This document shows positions 8,871-17,728 of a DNA stretch of 64,000 nucleotides, in pieces (positions within the stretch are counted from its first letter, which is position 1; each line of letters begins with the position of its first letter). The notes beneath the pieces were generated by a model. That model searched no databases. It worked only from the letters and a program-made list of their open reading frames with translations, and was not told the DNA's origin. Position numbers and translations under genes: made by a program. The stretch is taken from NCBI RefSeq assembly GCF_030397575.1, contig NZ_JAPNXS010000001.1, positions 620,001 to 684,000 of the forward strand. Reading direction: 5' to 3'. Origin of the DNA: Psychromonas sp. 14N.309.X.WAT.B.A12 (lineage in GTDB: Bacteria; Pseudomonadota; Gammaproteobacteria; Enterobacterales; Psychromonadaceae).

Positions 8871-8953
8871 CTCCGATCTTTTAGGCAACTCTATTTCAAT
8901 CTGGGTTGAATTCGGAGCGTTTCGCCTGTTTTGCATTGTTTTTAAGCGCCTAA
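8871..8953 (-). promoter_or_regulatory. Structured 5' leader that may mask the ribosome binding site
   Basis: On the minus strand, ttaggc (plus 8948-8953) can pair with gcctaa (plus 8881-8886). Inside that stem, ctccga (plus 8912-8917) is the exact complement of tcggag (plus 8871-8876), which contains the Shine-Dalgarno sequence of the fibronectin gene. The two pairings cross, giving a pseudoknot typical of small riboswitches. A gcg-aaa-cgc mini-hairpin and a caac/gttg pairing lie within. It does not match the conserved core of the c-di-GMP-I, TPP, glycine or cobalamin classes as I know them. Confidence 0.4.
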
Positions 8954-9284
8954 TAAAGGACAACTTCCATTAGGTATTAATCATGTTGCGACAATCAATT
9001 TTGATAACATCCGTTCAACAAACTAAAAATACTACTTTAAGGGTAGTTAATTACTTTATTTATGCAAAATTAAACAAATCAAAATATGCATATTTCTAGC
9101 CTAAATACCGCTAAACGACTAATTTTAAGATGAATAATTTTTAAAATTATTTTTGAAAATCTATTTATATAATTCCATGGTTAATCGATAACTTAATGTT
9201 ACAATACTACTCATATAGGGTTAATTATTTTTAATAACAATACCCTACAAACATTTAAATACTTATAAAAAAATAAAGGGACTT
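8954..9284. other. Intergenic region with divergent promoters
   Basis: This AT-rich stretch separates the fibronectin gene from the divergent chemoreceptor gene at 9285 and must hold both promoters. I saw no strong operator and no sigma-28 consensus. An aaaggg ribosome site lies just before 9285. Confidence 0.4.
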
Positions 9285-11186
9285 ATGCGCTCACTTTCTA
9301 TAAAAAACCGAATCATTCTATCTATATTACTGGTTGTTGTTGTATCAACGAGTGTGATTGCACTTGTCGCTCAATTAAAATCACGTGAACTGTTATTAAA
9401 TCGCCTACAAAATTCGGAATTACCAAATTTAGTACAACGTGTTTCTCAAACAGTGGATGCAGAAATTTCTGAGATGAAGGCAATTACGAAATCAATTGCT
9501 AATAATCCATTTATTTATCGATTAATAGATAACAATGACAGACCAGAGATAGATAAACGTTTAACTGAATATTTATCAGGTATTGCTAATAGCAATAACT
9601 TGAGTAATGCCTCATATATTGAGCGCAACTCTGCACAGTATTGGAATCAAAAAGGCTTTCTTCGAGTGCTGCAGAATAATCAACACGACAGTTGGTATTT
9701 CAAATTCAAAAACAGTGGCAAGGAAACTTCTGCCAGTACTTACACTGAATCTGACGGTACAATTAATGTATTTGTAAACTATCAACAACTTAATGGAAGA
9801 GGTTCATCCGGTGTATCAAGAACATTTTCTGATATCGCCACCCTGTTACAACAATTTAAAATTGAGCAAACAGGATTTGTTTATTTAGTAGACCAAAAAG
9901 GTCTGATTAAAGTTCATAAAAACCGTAATTTTGCAGAAACTAAGAATGTTAATGATATTTTTCCTGAATTAGACAAAGGTACCCTTTTTGCTAAACAATC
10001 TTTCGCTTTCCAAGAAGTGGGTGATTACATGATTTCAACCAGCTATATTGAGAGTTTACAGTGGTATATCATTGCACAAGTTCCAAAAAGTGAGCTATAT
10101 GAACCGATTACGGAAGCACGTAACTACATGTTAATCCTATTTTTGATTATCGTTTCCGTGTTCGTTGGTTTAAGTATTATTGTTTCCAATAAATTAGTTT
10201 TACCTTTACAAAAAATGGCTGAAAAATTCCAAATATTAGGTGATGGCGAAGGTGATTTAACCAGTAAAGTTGATGAAAATGGCGCTTATGAAATTGCACA
10301 ACTAGCAAAAGGCTTTAACTCATTTGTAGCCAATATTCGTACCGTAGTCCATGATGTAAAATCCACTTCAACAGACATTAGAAGTGCTTCTGAAACTGTT
10401 TATAAAGATGCCAATGCGTCTAAATTATCACTTGATAAACAAAGAGATGAAGCACACCAAGTATCGGTAGCTATTAATGAAATGGGCAGTACAATTGCTG
10501 AAATTGCGAATAATGCAGCCGTAGCAGCAGATACAACAAACAAAGCAACGGACATGACATCACAGGCGCAAATAGTCGTTAATGAATCGACACAAACAAT
10601 CAGCCACATGGCCGAAGATATGGAAGTTGTTTCTACTAACATTGAAACGCTAGCTCAACGTAGTGATTCGATTAGTAGTGTGCTTGATGTCATTAGAGGT
10701 ATCTCTGAACAGACTAACTTATTAGCGCTTAATGCTGCTATTGAAGCCGCTCGTGCAGGTGAATATGGACGTGGTTTTGCAGTAGTTGCAGATGAAGTGA
10801 GAAACTTAGCTAAGAAGACCCACGAATCAACAGATGAAATTCATAGAATGATCACTGAATTGCAAGACGGCTCTAAATTAGCAGTAGACTCTGTGCATAA
10901 AAGTCGTGAACAAGCAATTTTAGGATTAAGTGCAGCACAAAAAACTAACTCTGTTTTAAATGAAATTGTTAACAATGTTCAACATATCTCAGACTTAAAT
11001 ACGCAAATTGCAACAGCGACTGAAGAGCAATCTGCAGTAATCAATGAAATTAATGTACATGTAGTCAATATCAGTGACAGTACCGAAGAAAGTGCACATG
11101 CATCGCAGAATATTGAATCTTCAACAGACTTATTGAAGTCGATGGCTGCAAGTTTAGATAAATTGGTAAATCGTTTTAAATCATAA
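9285..11186 (+). CDS. Methyl-accepting chemotaxis protein with double Cache sensor
   Basis: This 633-aa receptor has a first membrane segment at about 10-30 and a large periplasmic domain of about 250 residues of the double Cache type (WYFKFKNSG, TINVFVNYQQL, GFVYLVDQKGLIKVHKN). A second segment follows at about 280-300, then a HAMP domain (LVLPLQKMAEKFQILGDGEGDLTSKV) and the signalling domain with its hairpin tip ([38 protein letters not shown]). Double Cache sensors usually bind amino acids, organic acids or other small ligands; the ligand here cannot be read. The ATG follows aaaggga with good spacing. It stands as a single gene between terminator-like structures. Confidence 0.95.
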   Translation: MRSLSIKNRIILSILLVVVVSTSVIALVAQLKSRELLLNRLQNSELPNLVQRVSQTVDAEISEMKAITKSIANNPFIYRLIDNNDRPEIDKRLTEYLSGIANSNNLSNASYIERNSAQYWNQKGFLRVLQNNQHDSWYFKFKNSGKETSASTYTESDGTINVFVNYQQLNGRGSSGVSRTFSDIATLLQQFKIEQTGFVYLVDQKGLIKVHKNRNFAETKNVNDIFPELDKGTLFAKQSFAFQEVGDYMISTSYIESLQWYIIAQVPKSELYEPITEARNYMLILFLIIVSVFVGLSIIVSNKLVLPLQKMAEKFQILGDGEGDLTSKVDENGAYEIAQLAKGFNSFVANIRTVVHDVKSTSTDIRSASETVYKDANASKLSLDKQRDEAHQVSVAINEMGSTIAEIANNAAVAADTTNKATDMTSQAQIVVNESTQTISHMAEDMEVVSTNIETLAQRSDSISSVLDVIRGISEQTNLLALNAAIEAARAGEYGRGFAVVADEVRNLAKKTHESTDEIHRMITELQDGSKLAVDSVHKSREQAILGLSAAQKTNSVLNEIVNNVQHISDLNTQIATATEEQSAVINEINVHVVNISDSTEESAHASQNIESSTDLLKSMAASLDKLVNRFKS

Positions 11187-11200
11187 CCATCCAAAATATT

Positions 11201-11233
11201 AAGTGGCTTACTTAAATGTTTAATAAGCCACTT
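11201..11233. terminator. Shared terminator between convergent genes
   Basis: aagtggctta (11201-11210) and taagccactt (11224-11233) form a perfect 10-bp stem between the ends of the chemoreceptor gene and the convergent membrane-protein gene. AT-rich flanks on both sides suggest it serves both directions. Confidence 0.7.
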
Positions 11234-11240
11234 GTATATT

Positions 11241-11753
11241 CTATTTCTTTTCTACTTTTTTAGACTGGTCATCTTGCCCTTCATTGTTACCGCCTACTGT
11301 ACTTTTTTCTGTTAATCGTAAAAATACACCTAATGAAATAAGCAAGAATGCAGTGCTGATGATGATCGCGACGGGATAATATAAATTACCCGCTAAATCC
11401 AATTGACTATATTTAATCACCATAATTAACCCTTCTAAGGATAATGCTACACATACAGTACCAATAAAACGCGGTAATGTTCCTCTAAGCGTTTTAATGG
11501 CATCTTTATGATGATGATCATCTGGCTCTGAATACTCTTTATTAATAATCAATGCTAATTCAAACACTGCGAGTGCTATCACCCCAATATTAATGCTTTT
11601 TAATAACACTTCAGTAAAATCAGATTGATTAATAAAGCCATCGACAACATGTTGGAATAATGAAAAGGTAATTGCAGCAGCTAACGCTAAAAAGATGATG
11701 GTCAATGCTTTTGAGAATATATTTCTCATAAATAAAGTAATTGATTCGTTCAT
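11241..11753 (-). CDS. Four-helix inner-membrane protein, uncharacterised
   Basis: This 170-aa protein has four predicted membrane helices (about 12-30, 46-66, 86-108, 122-144). A cytosolic or periplasmic loop rich in His and Asp (PDDHHHKDAIKTLRG) lies between helices two and three, and the charged C-terminus is Lys/Gln-rich. It resembles general small membrane proteins of the PsiE/YhhN kind only in topology, and I cannot name the family. The agaggg ribosome site supports the ATG at 11753. It reads away from the MYG1 gene on the same strand, with a stem-loop between them. Confidence 0.65.
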   Translation of the reverse strand: MNESITLFMRNIFSKALTIIFLALAAAITFSLFQHVVDGFINQSDFTEVLLKSINIGVIALAVFELALIINKEYSEPDDHHHKDAIKTLRGTLPRFIGTVCVALSLEGLIMVIKYSQLDLAGNLYYPVAIIISTAFLLISLGVFLRLTEKSTVGGNNEGQDDQSKKVEKK

Positions 11754-11875
11754 TGTGCCCTCTTAAATAGTCAAAAAATTCATATCAATACCGAATAAAA
11801 TTGGGTGTTAATATCAATATTTTGACGAGCACAGTAGCAATTAGTTCAATATGCAATGATGAGAGAAACATAACA

Positions 11876-11897
11876 GCCAATACACTAGCGTATTGGC
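11876..11897 (-). terminator. Possible terminator downstream of the MYG1 gene
   Basis: gccaatac (11876-11883) pairs with gtattggc (11890-11897) around a 6-base loop. It lies past the MYG1 stop. The T-run on the minus strand is weak (tgttatgttt), so the assignment is uncertain. Confidence 0.4.
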
Positions 11898-11967
11898 TTT
11901 GGTTATTCTGGAAAGGTAGCGCTTTTTTTTACATTAAAGATGACCGAGCATCTTAAATAATAAGGAA

Positions 11968-12837
11968 TTAAGCTTTTAATGCCATTTCAGCCATTTTCAT
12001 GGTGCTTTCAAAAGATTCAGAGCCCGCAATAAATAAACCGTTATGACAGAACATAGCGTCTGCAAGTCCAGTTTCTTCTTGTAATGCTTTATCTGATAAA
12101 CCCGCCCAGTTTGCAGGTAATGATTTTCTATCTTCGAAAGATCCTGGCTCAACCGGCACGGTTTGAATACGCCATTGTCCCGTTGAAGAAGGATAAACCA
12201 TGTATAGCGCTTCCTGTGACATTGCATGTACAGTTCGCTTCCAAGGAATATACTTTTCTAACACAATGACTCTTGGATCAGGTGCATGTTGAATCGCTTT
12301 AGCAACAATCGCTTTTGCATTTAAGCCACCACTCGCTGAAGCAATGAATCGTGCCAACACTTTCTCAGCAAAAGCAACAGCTTGATCGAAGCATTCATCA
12401 AAATGCGCATCTTCTTGCCATGTTGGGTTAAACATAGAGATCGTTTGGCTAAGGCTAATACCCTGTGCAACCCCCTCTACATGCCCACAATCAATAGCAT
12501 CTATGGTTGAGACTAACCCTGCATCGATAGACGTAGCAACATCTTCATCACCCGCACAAATTTGTACTCCATATTTTTGCCAAATTAAGCCAAATGAAGA
12601 GTAAGGTATACCATTTTCACGTGCCCCCGCACCACCTCGTTGGTGATGATCAAAGCGCCCTGTTTCTGAGTCATAAATACCCCCTACATCGATAACTAAG
12701 TCCGCTTGACGGATCACCTCTAGGTCTCTGGTTCTCACCAATTTAAATGAAGGAAAGATAGATTTTAGAGCTGCAATGCTGAAAACATCATCTGCATGAA
12801 AGTTACCGTTATGTGTCGCGATTGTAATTTGTGTCAT
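11968..12837 (-). CDS. MYG1 family metal-dependent hydrolase
   Basis: This 289-aa protein belongs to the MYG1/UPF0160 family, related to DHH phosphoesterases; the eukaryotic member is a 3'-5' RNA exonuclease. The metal-binding motifs are in order: THNGNFHADDV near the N-terminus, VIDVGG (about 49-54), FDHHQRGG (about 63-70), and DAIDCGHVEG further on, followed by the family C-terminal half (WRIQTVP, GLSDKALQEETG, MFCHNGLFIAG). Full length compares well with bacterial members. Its bacterial substrate is not established. The ATG at 12837 starts the conserved motif TQITIATHNG, although its Shine-Dalgarno is weak. Confidence 0.9.
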   Translation of the reverse strand: MTQITIATHNGNFHADDVFSIAALKSIFPSFKLVRTRDLEVIRQADLVIDVGGIYDSETGRFDHHQRGGAGARENGIPYSSFGLIWQKYGVQICAGDEDVATSIDAGLVSTIDAIDCGHVEGVAQGISLSQTISMFNPTWQEDAHFDECFDQAVAFAEKVLARFIASASGGLNAKAIVAKAIQHAPDPRVIVLEKYIPWKRTVHAMSQEALYMVYPSSTGQWRIQTVPVEPGSFEDRKSLPANWAGLSDKALQEETGLADAMFCHNGLFIAGSESFESTMKMAEMALKA

Positions 12838-13105
12838 ATTTTTCGATTCATTTTATTTGAGATAAGAAATAGTTTGCGTGTTTTTACACTACCATCATAT
12901 AAAAACCACTTCACCGGTGAATTCTATACTATGACAGCTCACAAACATAGGACAGCTAATACACACCAGCTTGGCATATCACTCACAATTTGTGTAAAAC
13001 TGTTAGTTGATGCAACTATTTCAAATAAGTTAAGCTCATTTGTACTACAAATAAAAGCTAAATTTAGTTAATATAACTGATACTAAAAATATCAAGGAGT
13101 TACAA

Positions 13106-13690
13106 ATGAGTATGTTGGATGAGGTAATGAAAGTATTAACCTATTACCACGGTGAAAATAACTTCAATATGAACCCACTTGTACCTAAAGATGTGGAGCA
13201 TTATGCCCGGGCTGTATTAGATATACCCGATGATGAATATATTCTTGCTGCGATGCGAACGTCATTTACTCAATTTCATCGAGGCATAGTGATCGGAAGA
13301 GATGCTATTTATTGGCGCAATGATCATAAAGTTATAACCAGTGTTAATAAATTAACATGGAATGAATTAAGTCAGCAAAAAGAACAATTTCGTGCCCGTC
13401 GACGCACTGTAGAGTTAGGTAATGGAGCTATTTTCGATAATATTGGTTCCCTCAATAAAACCAGTATTATCATTAACTTGTTAGATTTATTAATCGATCG
13501 ATATCAATCTCAAAACAGTCCGGCTGAAGGATTTATCTTTGATGAAAAAGAGATGGTAGAATTAGTAAGATCTATTCCAAATAATAAAGAAGAACTTAAA
13601 AAACAGTGTGCTGAAAGTGCCGCTGATGCAGAAACTGTGAGTTTTCTATCAATTTTAGGATCCATCTTTAAAAAAATTATCGGGCGCTAA
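13106..13690 (+). CDS. Uncharacterised protein, possible PH-like fold
   Basis: This 194-aa cytosolic protein has no signal peptide or membrane segment. The segment YILAAMRTSFTQFHRGIVIG, then DAIYWRNDHK and SVNKLTWNEL, has the pattern of bacterial PH-like domains that carry an exposed tryptophan and a strand-rich core. The C-terminal third is helical and ends in a short hydrophobic-basic tail (FLSILGSIFKKIIGR) that might touch the membrane. I do not recognise the family. The aaggag ribosome site is strong and supports the ATG at 13106. It stands alone. Confidence 0.65.
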   Translation: MSMLDEVMKVLTYYHGENNFNMNPLVPKDVEHYARAVLDIPDDEYILAAMRTSFTQFHRGIVIGRDAIYWRNDHKVITSVNKLTWNELSQQKEQFRARRRTVELGNGAIFDNIGSLNKTSIIINLLDLLIDRYQSQNSPAEGFIFDEKEMVELVRSIPNNKEELKKQCAESAADAETVSFLSILGSIFKKIIGR

Positions 13691-14050
13691 CATCCCCCTC
13701 TTTGTCCCTCTCCGCTAGTGTTTACTTCTCGTGTTTATGGTTTATCTATAAACACTTGATTTTTAATAGATATCACAGTCATAAAAGTGACATATTTTAT
13801 TTGTAGCCTAGGCACATGGATGCACTTTAATTTCTATTTTTTACGTAATACCCGTCAAGCTGCTTAACTTAACGACTTTGTTCTTTTAAAAACTGAGTAA
13901 ATATGTAAATTACGACACTTGAATAGTTGTTATTTATTTTAATATTTACCCTATCTATTTAGGACAGTTGGCATAACGACATAAAGTAAATTTATTGCCC
14001 TTTATTAAAGTGATTATTATGAATAATGTTTAACTAATGACAGTGAAATT
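13691..14050. other. Intergenic region before the EAL-CBS-GGDEF gene
   Basis: Apart from a likely terminator at 13731-13755 I saw no gene or strong regulatory motif here. The DNA before 14051 is AT-rich and should hold the promoter of the next gene. Confidence 0.4.
13731..13755 (+). terminator. Possible terminator after the PH-like protein gene
   Basis: gtgtttat (13731-13738) pairs with ataaacac (13748-13755), and ttgattttt follows. The stem is AT-rich, so it is only moderately convincing. Confidence 0.45.
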
Positions 14051-15823
14051 ATGCCCAATTTAAAGACGTTAACGATTCAATCAATTATTCACGATAGAAA
14101 CTTATCTATCGTATTCCAACCTATCATTGAGAATGGCCAACAAGCTATTTTTGGTTACGAAGCGCTAACACGAGGTCCCGTAGGTACAGATTTCCATTCA
14201 CCGATTGCTTTATTTGAAGCAGCCAAACAACAAGGTTGTTTGGTTGCATTAGAATTGTTATGCCGTGAGTTATCGATATCAGCCTTTAAACAAAGTAAAT
14301 TACCCGGGAAACTGTTTCTTAATGCCAGCCCTGAAACCTTATTTGAGCCAAATTTTAAATCAGGTGAAACTCTAAAACTATTACAAAATAGTGGTTTATC
14401 ACCCTCTCAGGTGGTCATAGAGTTAACCGAGCACAGCCCTTTAGAGAATTACGAGCTAGTTAGAGATGCACTTAAGCATTATAAAGAGATGGGCTTTGAA
14501 ATTGCCATGGACGATTTAGGCTCTGGCTACTCTGGTTTAAGAATGTGGTATGAACTGCGTCCAGATTTTGTAAAAATAGACCGCCATTTTATATGCGACA
14601 TTGATACCGATAAGGTCAAGCAGCAATTCGTTCGTTCCATTAAAAACATTGCAGAAGAACTTAATTGTAAAGTGATAGCCGAAGGAATTGAAACAGCTGA
14701 TGAATTTCAATTTATTGAAAAAATTGGTGCCCCTTTTTGCCAAGGTTATTATTTTAGCCGTCCTGAAGAGTCGCCCATTGTTAAATTATCATCACACTTT
14801 TTTCAGGATAGGAATTTAATCAATGCAACTAGTAACAGAATTTTATCTAGCGCGACGATTGGTGATCTTTTATTACCCTTTCAGGCGATAGACATTTCAT
14901 CCAATGTACAAACCTGTACCGACCTATTTAATCAATACCCAGATTTAGATTGCATTCCTATTGTTAAAGATAACCAACCTGTGGGTGTAGTACGGAGAAG
15001 TGGATTAACCAATCTATTATTTTCTAAATATGGGCACGATCTATCGAATAAGTTTGAATTATCCAGGTTAATTGATCAAGACGTATTGCTCTTAGAGGAG
15101 GACTTAGCCATAGAGCAAGCTAGTTTAATGATTAGTGAAAAAATCAATAATAAGAAGGTGTTAGAGTTTATCATTGTTAAACAAGGTCAATATAAAGGCA
15201 TTGGCTTGATCATTGACTTGTTAAAAGAGATAACAAGCTTACAAATTAATAACGCACGTTATGCGAACCCACTTACTTTGTTACCCGGTAATGTCCCTAT
15301 TAGTAAAAAGCTCGATTATATTCTATCAACATCAACCCCTTTCACTGTGTGTTATATAGATTTAGATAATTTTAAACCCTATAACGATTATTATGGTTAT
15401 GAAAAAGGTGATCAAATTATTTTGGGTTTGGCAGATATTCTTAGAGCAAAAGTGAATGGAACTGATGATTTCATTGGCCATATTGGTGGAGATGACTTTA
15501 TTCTTATCTCATCATCTATCGATTGGAAGCAACAGTGCGAACGTATTTTAAATAAATTTTCAGATTGGGTAGGTTATCGGTACCGACCAGAAGATCTAGC
15601 TAATGGCGGTATTTCAGGTGAAGATAGAATGGGTGAAAAACAGTTCTATCCCTTATTAAGCATATCAATTGGTTGTGTTTGTCTTCCTCCTCCTTATTGT
15701 AAGAGTCACCATGATGTTGCCGTATTAACCACACACGCTAAATCCATGGCTAAAAAAATCAAAGGTAACTCGATTTACATTTACAATGAAAGTAAACATC
15801 AAATAGAAAAACTTAACGCTTAA
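14051..15823 (+). CDS. EAL-CBS-GGDEF c-di-GMP phosphodiesterase
   Basis: This 590-aa cytosolic protein has an N-terminal EAL domain, two CBS motifs in the middle (about 270-395) and a C-terminal GGDEF domain. The EAL active site is complete: Glu37 (YEALTRG), LFLNASPE, ELTEHSP, the Asp pair in AMDDLGSGY, Lys in DFVKIDRHF and IAEGIET. The cyclase signature is GGDDF (479-483) instead of GGDEF/GGEEF. The protein therefore probably hydrolyses c-di-GMP, with the CBS pair and the altered GGDEF domain sensing nucleotides. That allosteric role is inference. There are no membrane segments. The start is the first ATG before the conserved region; its ribosome site is weak. Confidence 0.92.
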   Translation: MPNLKTLTIQSIIHDRNLSIVFQPIIENGQQAIFGYEALTRGPVGTDFHSPIALFEAAKQQGCLVALELLCRELSISAFKQSKLPGKLFLNASPETLFEPNFKSGETLKLLQNSGLSPSQVVIELTEHSPLENYELVRDALKHYKEMGFEIAMDDLGSGYSGLRMWYELRPDFVKIDRHFICDIDTDKVKQQFVRSIKNIAEELNCKVIAEGIETADEFQFIEKIGAPFCQGYYFSRPEESPIVKLSSHFFQDRNLINATSNRILSSATIGDLLLPFQAIDISSNVQTCTDLFNQYPDLDCIPIVKDNQPVGVVRRSGLTNLLFSKYGHDLSNKFELSRLIDQDVLLLEEDLAIEQASLMISEKINNKKVLEFIIVKQGQYKGIGLIIDLLKEITSLQINNARYANPLTLLPGNVPISKKLDYILSTSTPFTVCYIDLDNFKPYNDYYGYEKGDQIILGLADILRAKVNGTDDFIGHIGGDDFILISSSIDWKQQCERILNKFSDWVGYRYRPEDLANGGISGEDRMGEKQFYPLLSISIGCVCLPPPYCKSHHDVAVLTTHAKSMAKKIKGNSIYIYNESKHQIEKLNA

Positions 15824-15838
15824 CCTAGTAAATAAAAA

Positions 15839-15867
15839 AGGTTGGCAGAGTATAATCCCTGCCACCT
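15839..15867 (-). terminator. Terminator of the Bcr/CflA exporter gene
   Basis: agg-t-tggcag (15839-15848) pairs with ctgcca-cct (15859-15867) with one bulge. On the minus strand it is followed by a strong T-run (ccttttttattt). It lies 37 bases past the exporter stop. Confidence 0.7.
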
Positions 15868-15903
15868 CAATATTATGCTTATTAATAGGCCAGTTTATCC
15901 GAC

Positions 15904-17100
15904 TTATATTTCAGATTTTTTTGCATCAACGTCTATTGATGATAATGGTTGTTTAATCGCTCCACCTAAATACGCAATCACTGTTGCTACCGTCATAACG
16001 CAAACAATAGGCCACAATGAGTCATAACTTAAAAGCGCAGCTAATGCACTAATAGCAGCACCTAACATATACTGAGTAGCACCTAATGTTGCAGCTGCAA
16101 CCCCTGCATTTTTTCCGAAATAATTCATAAAACATGCACTGGAGTTTGGAATAACTCCTCCCATTGTTGCTGTAATAGCCACAAAACCTAATACTGTTAA
16201 CCATAAAGATTCAGGGAAGAAAGCTGTGGCCACAATCAAAATAACCGCACCAGTTAATTGCACTATTAAAAATGACTTCAATAATTGATTCGGCTCGTAC
16301 TTATGTAAAAGATAAGTATTAACACGATTAACAATTGAAACCCCTGCTACATTAAGTATAAGCAACACAGAGAAAAAGGTTTCACTCACACCAAAATGTG
16401 CAATATAAGCAAATGGAGCGTTTGTCAAAAATGTCATTAACACTGAAAAAGAAAAGCCCTGCGCCAATAAGAACCCTAACGCTCTCTTTTCTTTGAATAC
16501 ACTTAAATAACCACCACTTTTGTTCGCTTGTTTAACTTTTATTTCAGTAGGCATTACTAATAATGTTGCTACCGCCACAATCGCACCAACAATAGCTAAT
16601 GAAGTGAATATCCATCCCCAGTTCGATAACTTTAATATAAGCGTACCAACAGATGGCGCAATTGAGGGGGCTAGCATGGTGATTAACATGATTAATGAAA
16701 ATAGACGTGCAGCATCTTTACCTTGTGCATTATCTCGAATAATTGCAGGTACGCCTACCACGGCAATACCGCCACCCAAGGCTTGTATCATTCTCACTGT
16801 CCATAACATTTCTAAAGAATGTGCATACGGAATAGCGAAACTACCTAAAGTAAATATAATGAGACCAACAACAATAATAGATTTACGGCCGAATTTATCG
16901 GATAACGGTCCTCCTACCAATTGTCCAATAGCCAAACCAAAAATATAAAGACTAACGGTAACAGCAACCATGGAAATATCCGTATTAAGATCTTTTGCCA
17001 TGATTGGAATTGCTGATAAATAGCCGTCAGTGGCGAATGGTGTTAATGCAGAGATGCCTGCAAGTAACAATAATAGTGATGTAGATATGTGTTTGCTCAT
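15904..17100 (-). CDS. Bcr/CflA-type multidrug MFS exporter
   Basis: This 398-aa protein has about 12 membrane helices and belongs to the drug:H+ antiporter-1 group, Bcr/CflA subfamily. Diagnostic segments are the N-terminal TPFATDGYLSAIPIMAKDL, the motif-A loop GGPLSDKFGRKSIIVVG (about 63-79), VRMIQALGGG, and the motif-C-like MLAPSIAPSVGTLIL. It likely exports small drugs or metabolites by proton exchange. The ATG at 17100 follows gaggg. It is divergent from a marR gene, and the shared 94-base gap carries two copies of an 18-base element, so it is probably the target of that regulator. Confidence 0.93.
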   Translation of the reverse strand: MSKHISTSLLLLLAGISALTPFATDGYLSAIPIMAKDLNTDISMVAVTVSLYIFGLAIGQLVGGPLSDKFGRKSIIVVGLIIFTLGSFAIPYAHSLEMLWTVRMIQALGGGIAVVGVPAIIRDNAQGKDAARLFSLIMLITMLAPSIAPSVGTLILKLSNWGWIFTSLAIVGAIVAVATLLVMPTEIKVKQANKSGGYLSVFKEKRALGFLLAQGFSFSVLMTFLTNAPFAYIAHFGVSETFFSVLLILNVAGVSIVNRVNTYLLHKYEPNQLLKSFLIVQLTGAVILIVATAFFPESLWLTVLGFVAITATMGGVIPNSSACFMNYFGKNAGVAAATLGATQYMLGAAISALAALLSYDSLWPIVCVMTVATVIAYLGGAIKQPLSSIDVDAKKSEI

Positions 17101-17112
17101 AAAACCCTCGTT

Positions 17113-17160
17113 ATTTAGCTTTCTAGAAAGATAATAATTGCAATTTAGCTTTCTAGCAAG
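17113..17160. promoter_or_regulatory. Twin operator for the MarR regulator
   Basis: Two copies of atttagctttctag-a/c-aag lie at 17113-17130 and 17143-17160. They differ at one base and are spaced 30 bp start to start, three helical turns. Each contains a palindromic core (ctttctagaaag in the first). They sit between the divergent exporter and marR starts, where a MarR dimer would control both. Confidence 0.65.
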
Positions 17161-17194
17161 GTATATTTACATTATATTAATTGAAGGAAGTAAT

Positions 17195-17695
17195 ATGAGT
17201 AAACAAAGCTCCATTGCTAATGTACTAGCGAAAACAAAAGCAAACTGGCCAGAATCAAATAACCAAATATCACCTGAAATATTGCGTATTCATCGTGTTA
17301 GTGCTTATTGCCAACAGAATTTATCATTGGTACTTGAACCTTATGGGTTACAAGTTGCTGAATTTTCGGTATTAGAAACCTTAAGAAAAGAAAAGCCTCC
17401 CTATTGCCTTACTCCAACTGAATTATCCAGTGCTATGTTATTTAGCTCTGGTGGCTTAACCAAAGTACTTAATAGAATGCATACTGCTGGATTAATTCAA
17501 CGGATGGATAACCCTAATGATAAACGCGGGAAATTAGTTCAGCTAAGTGAATCAGGCCAATCATTGATCGGTGAAGTCATTGTAAAATTACATAATACTG
17601 AGCAACAAAAATTTAATGTATTAAACACAGAGGAAAAGGCACAATTGAATCACTTATTAAATAGAATACTGCAAGTGTGGGAAGAAGATGCTTAA
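17195..17695 (+). CDS. MarR family transcriptional regulator
   Basis: This 166-aa winged-helix protein has the MarR layout: an N-terminal helix for dimer contact, then FSVLETLRKE, LTPTELSSAMLFSSGGLTKVLNRM (recognition helix) and the wing motif MDNPNDKRGKLVQLSESG. The frame opens at 17138, but the ATG at 17195 has a good gaaggaag ribosome site and the conserved sequence begins after it; the longer form would also overlap the second operator copy. MarR proteins usually repress a divergent exporter and respond to small phenolic or drug ligands. That fits the layout here, with the Bcr/CflA gene opposite and the DUF1499 gene 33 bases downstream. Confidence 0.92.
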   Translation: MSKQSSIANVLAKTKANWPESNNQISPEILRIHRVSAYCQQNLSLVLEPYGLQVAEFSVLETLRKEKPPYCLTPTELSSAMLFSSGGLTKVLNRMHTAGLIQRMDNPNDKRGKLVQLSESGQSLIGEVIVKLHNTEQQKFNVLNTEEKAQLNHLLNRILQVWEEDA

Positions 17696-17728
17696 CTTAA
17701 TAATTACCTAATTAAAAATGAGGTCATC

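Noticed and set aside
8871-8953. c-di-GMP-I (GEMM) riboswitch
   Set aside because: The tract tgcaaaacaggcgaaacgc superficially recalls GEMM, but the conserved acgcaaagcc core and the tetraloop-receptor helices are absent, so it is listed only as an unassigned structured leader.
12796-13071. 91-codon plus-strand frame between MYG1 and the PH-like gene
   Set aside because: It overlaps the MYG1 start in antisense, shows no ribosome site or recognisable motif, and its Lys/Ser-rich end looks non-coding.
16520-16948. 142-codon plus-strand frame within the Bcr/CflA gene
   Set aside because: It is antisense to a well conserved MFS gene, its composition is that of a reversed membrane protein, and it has no ribosome site.
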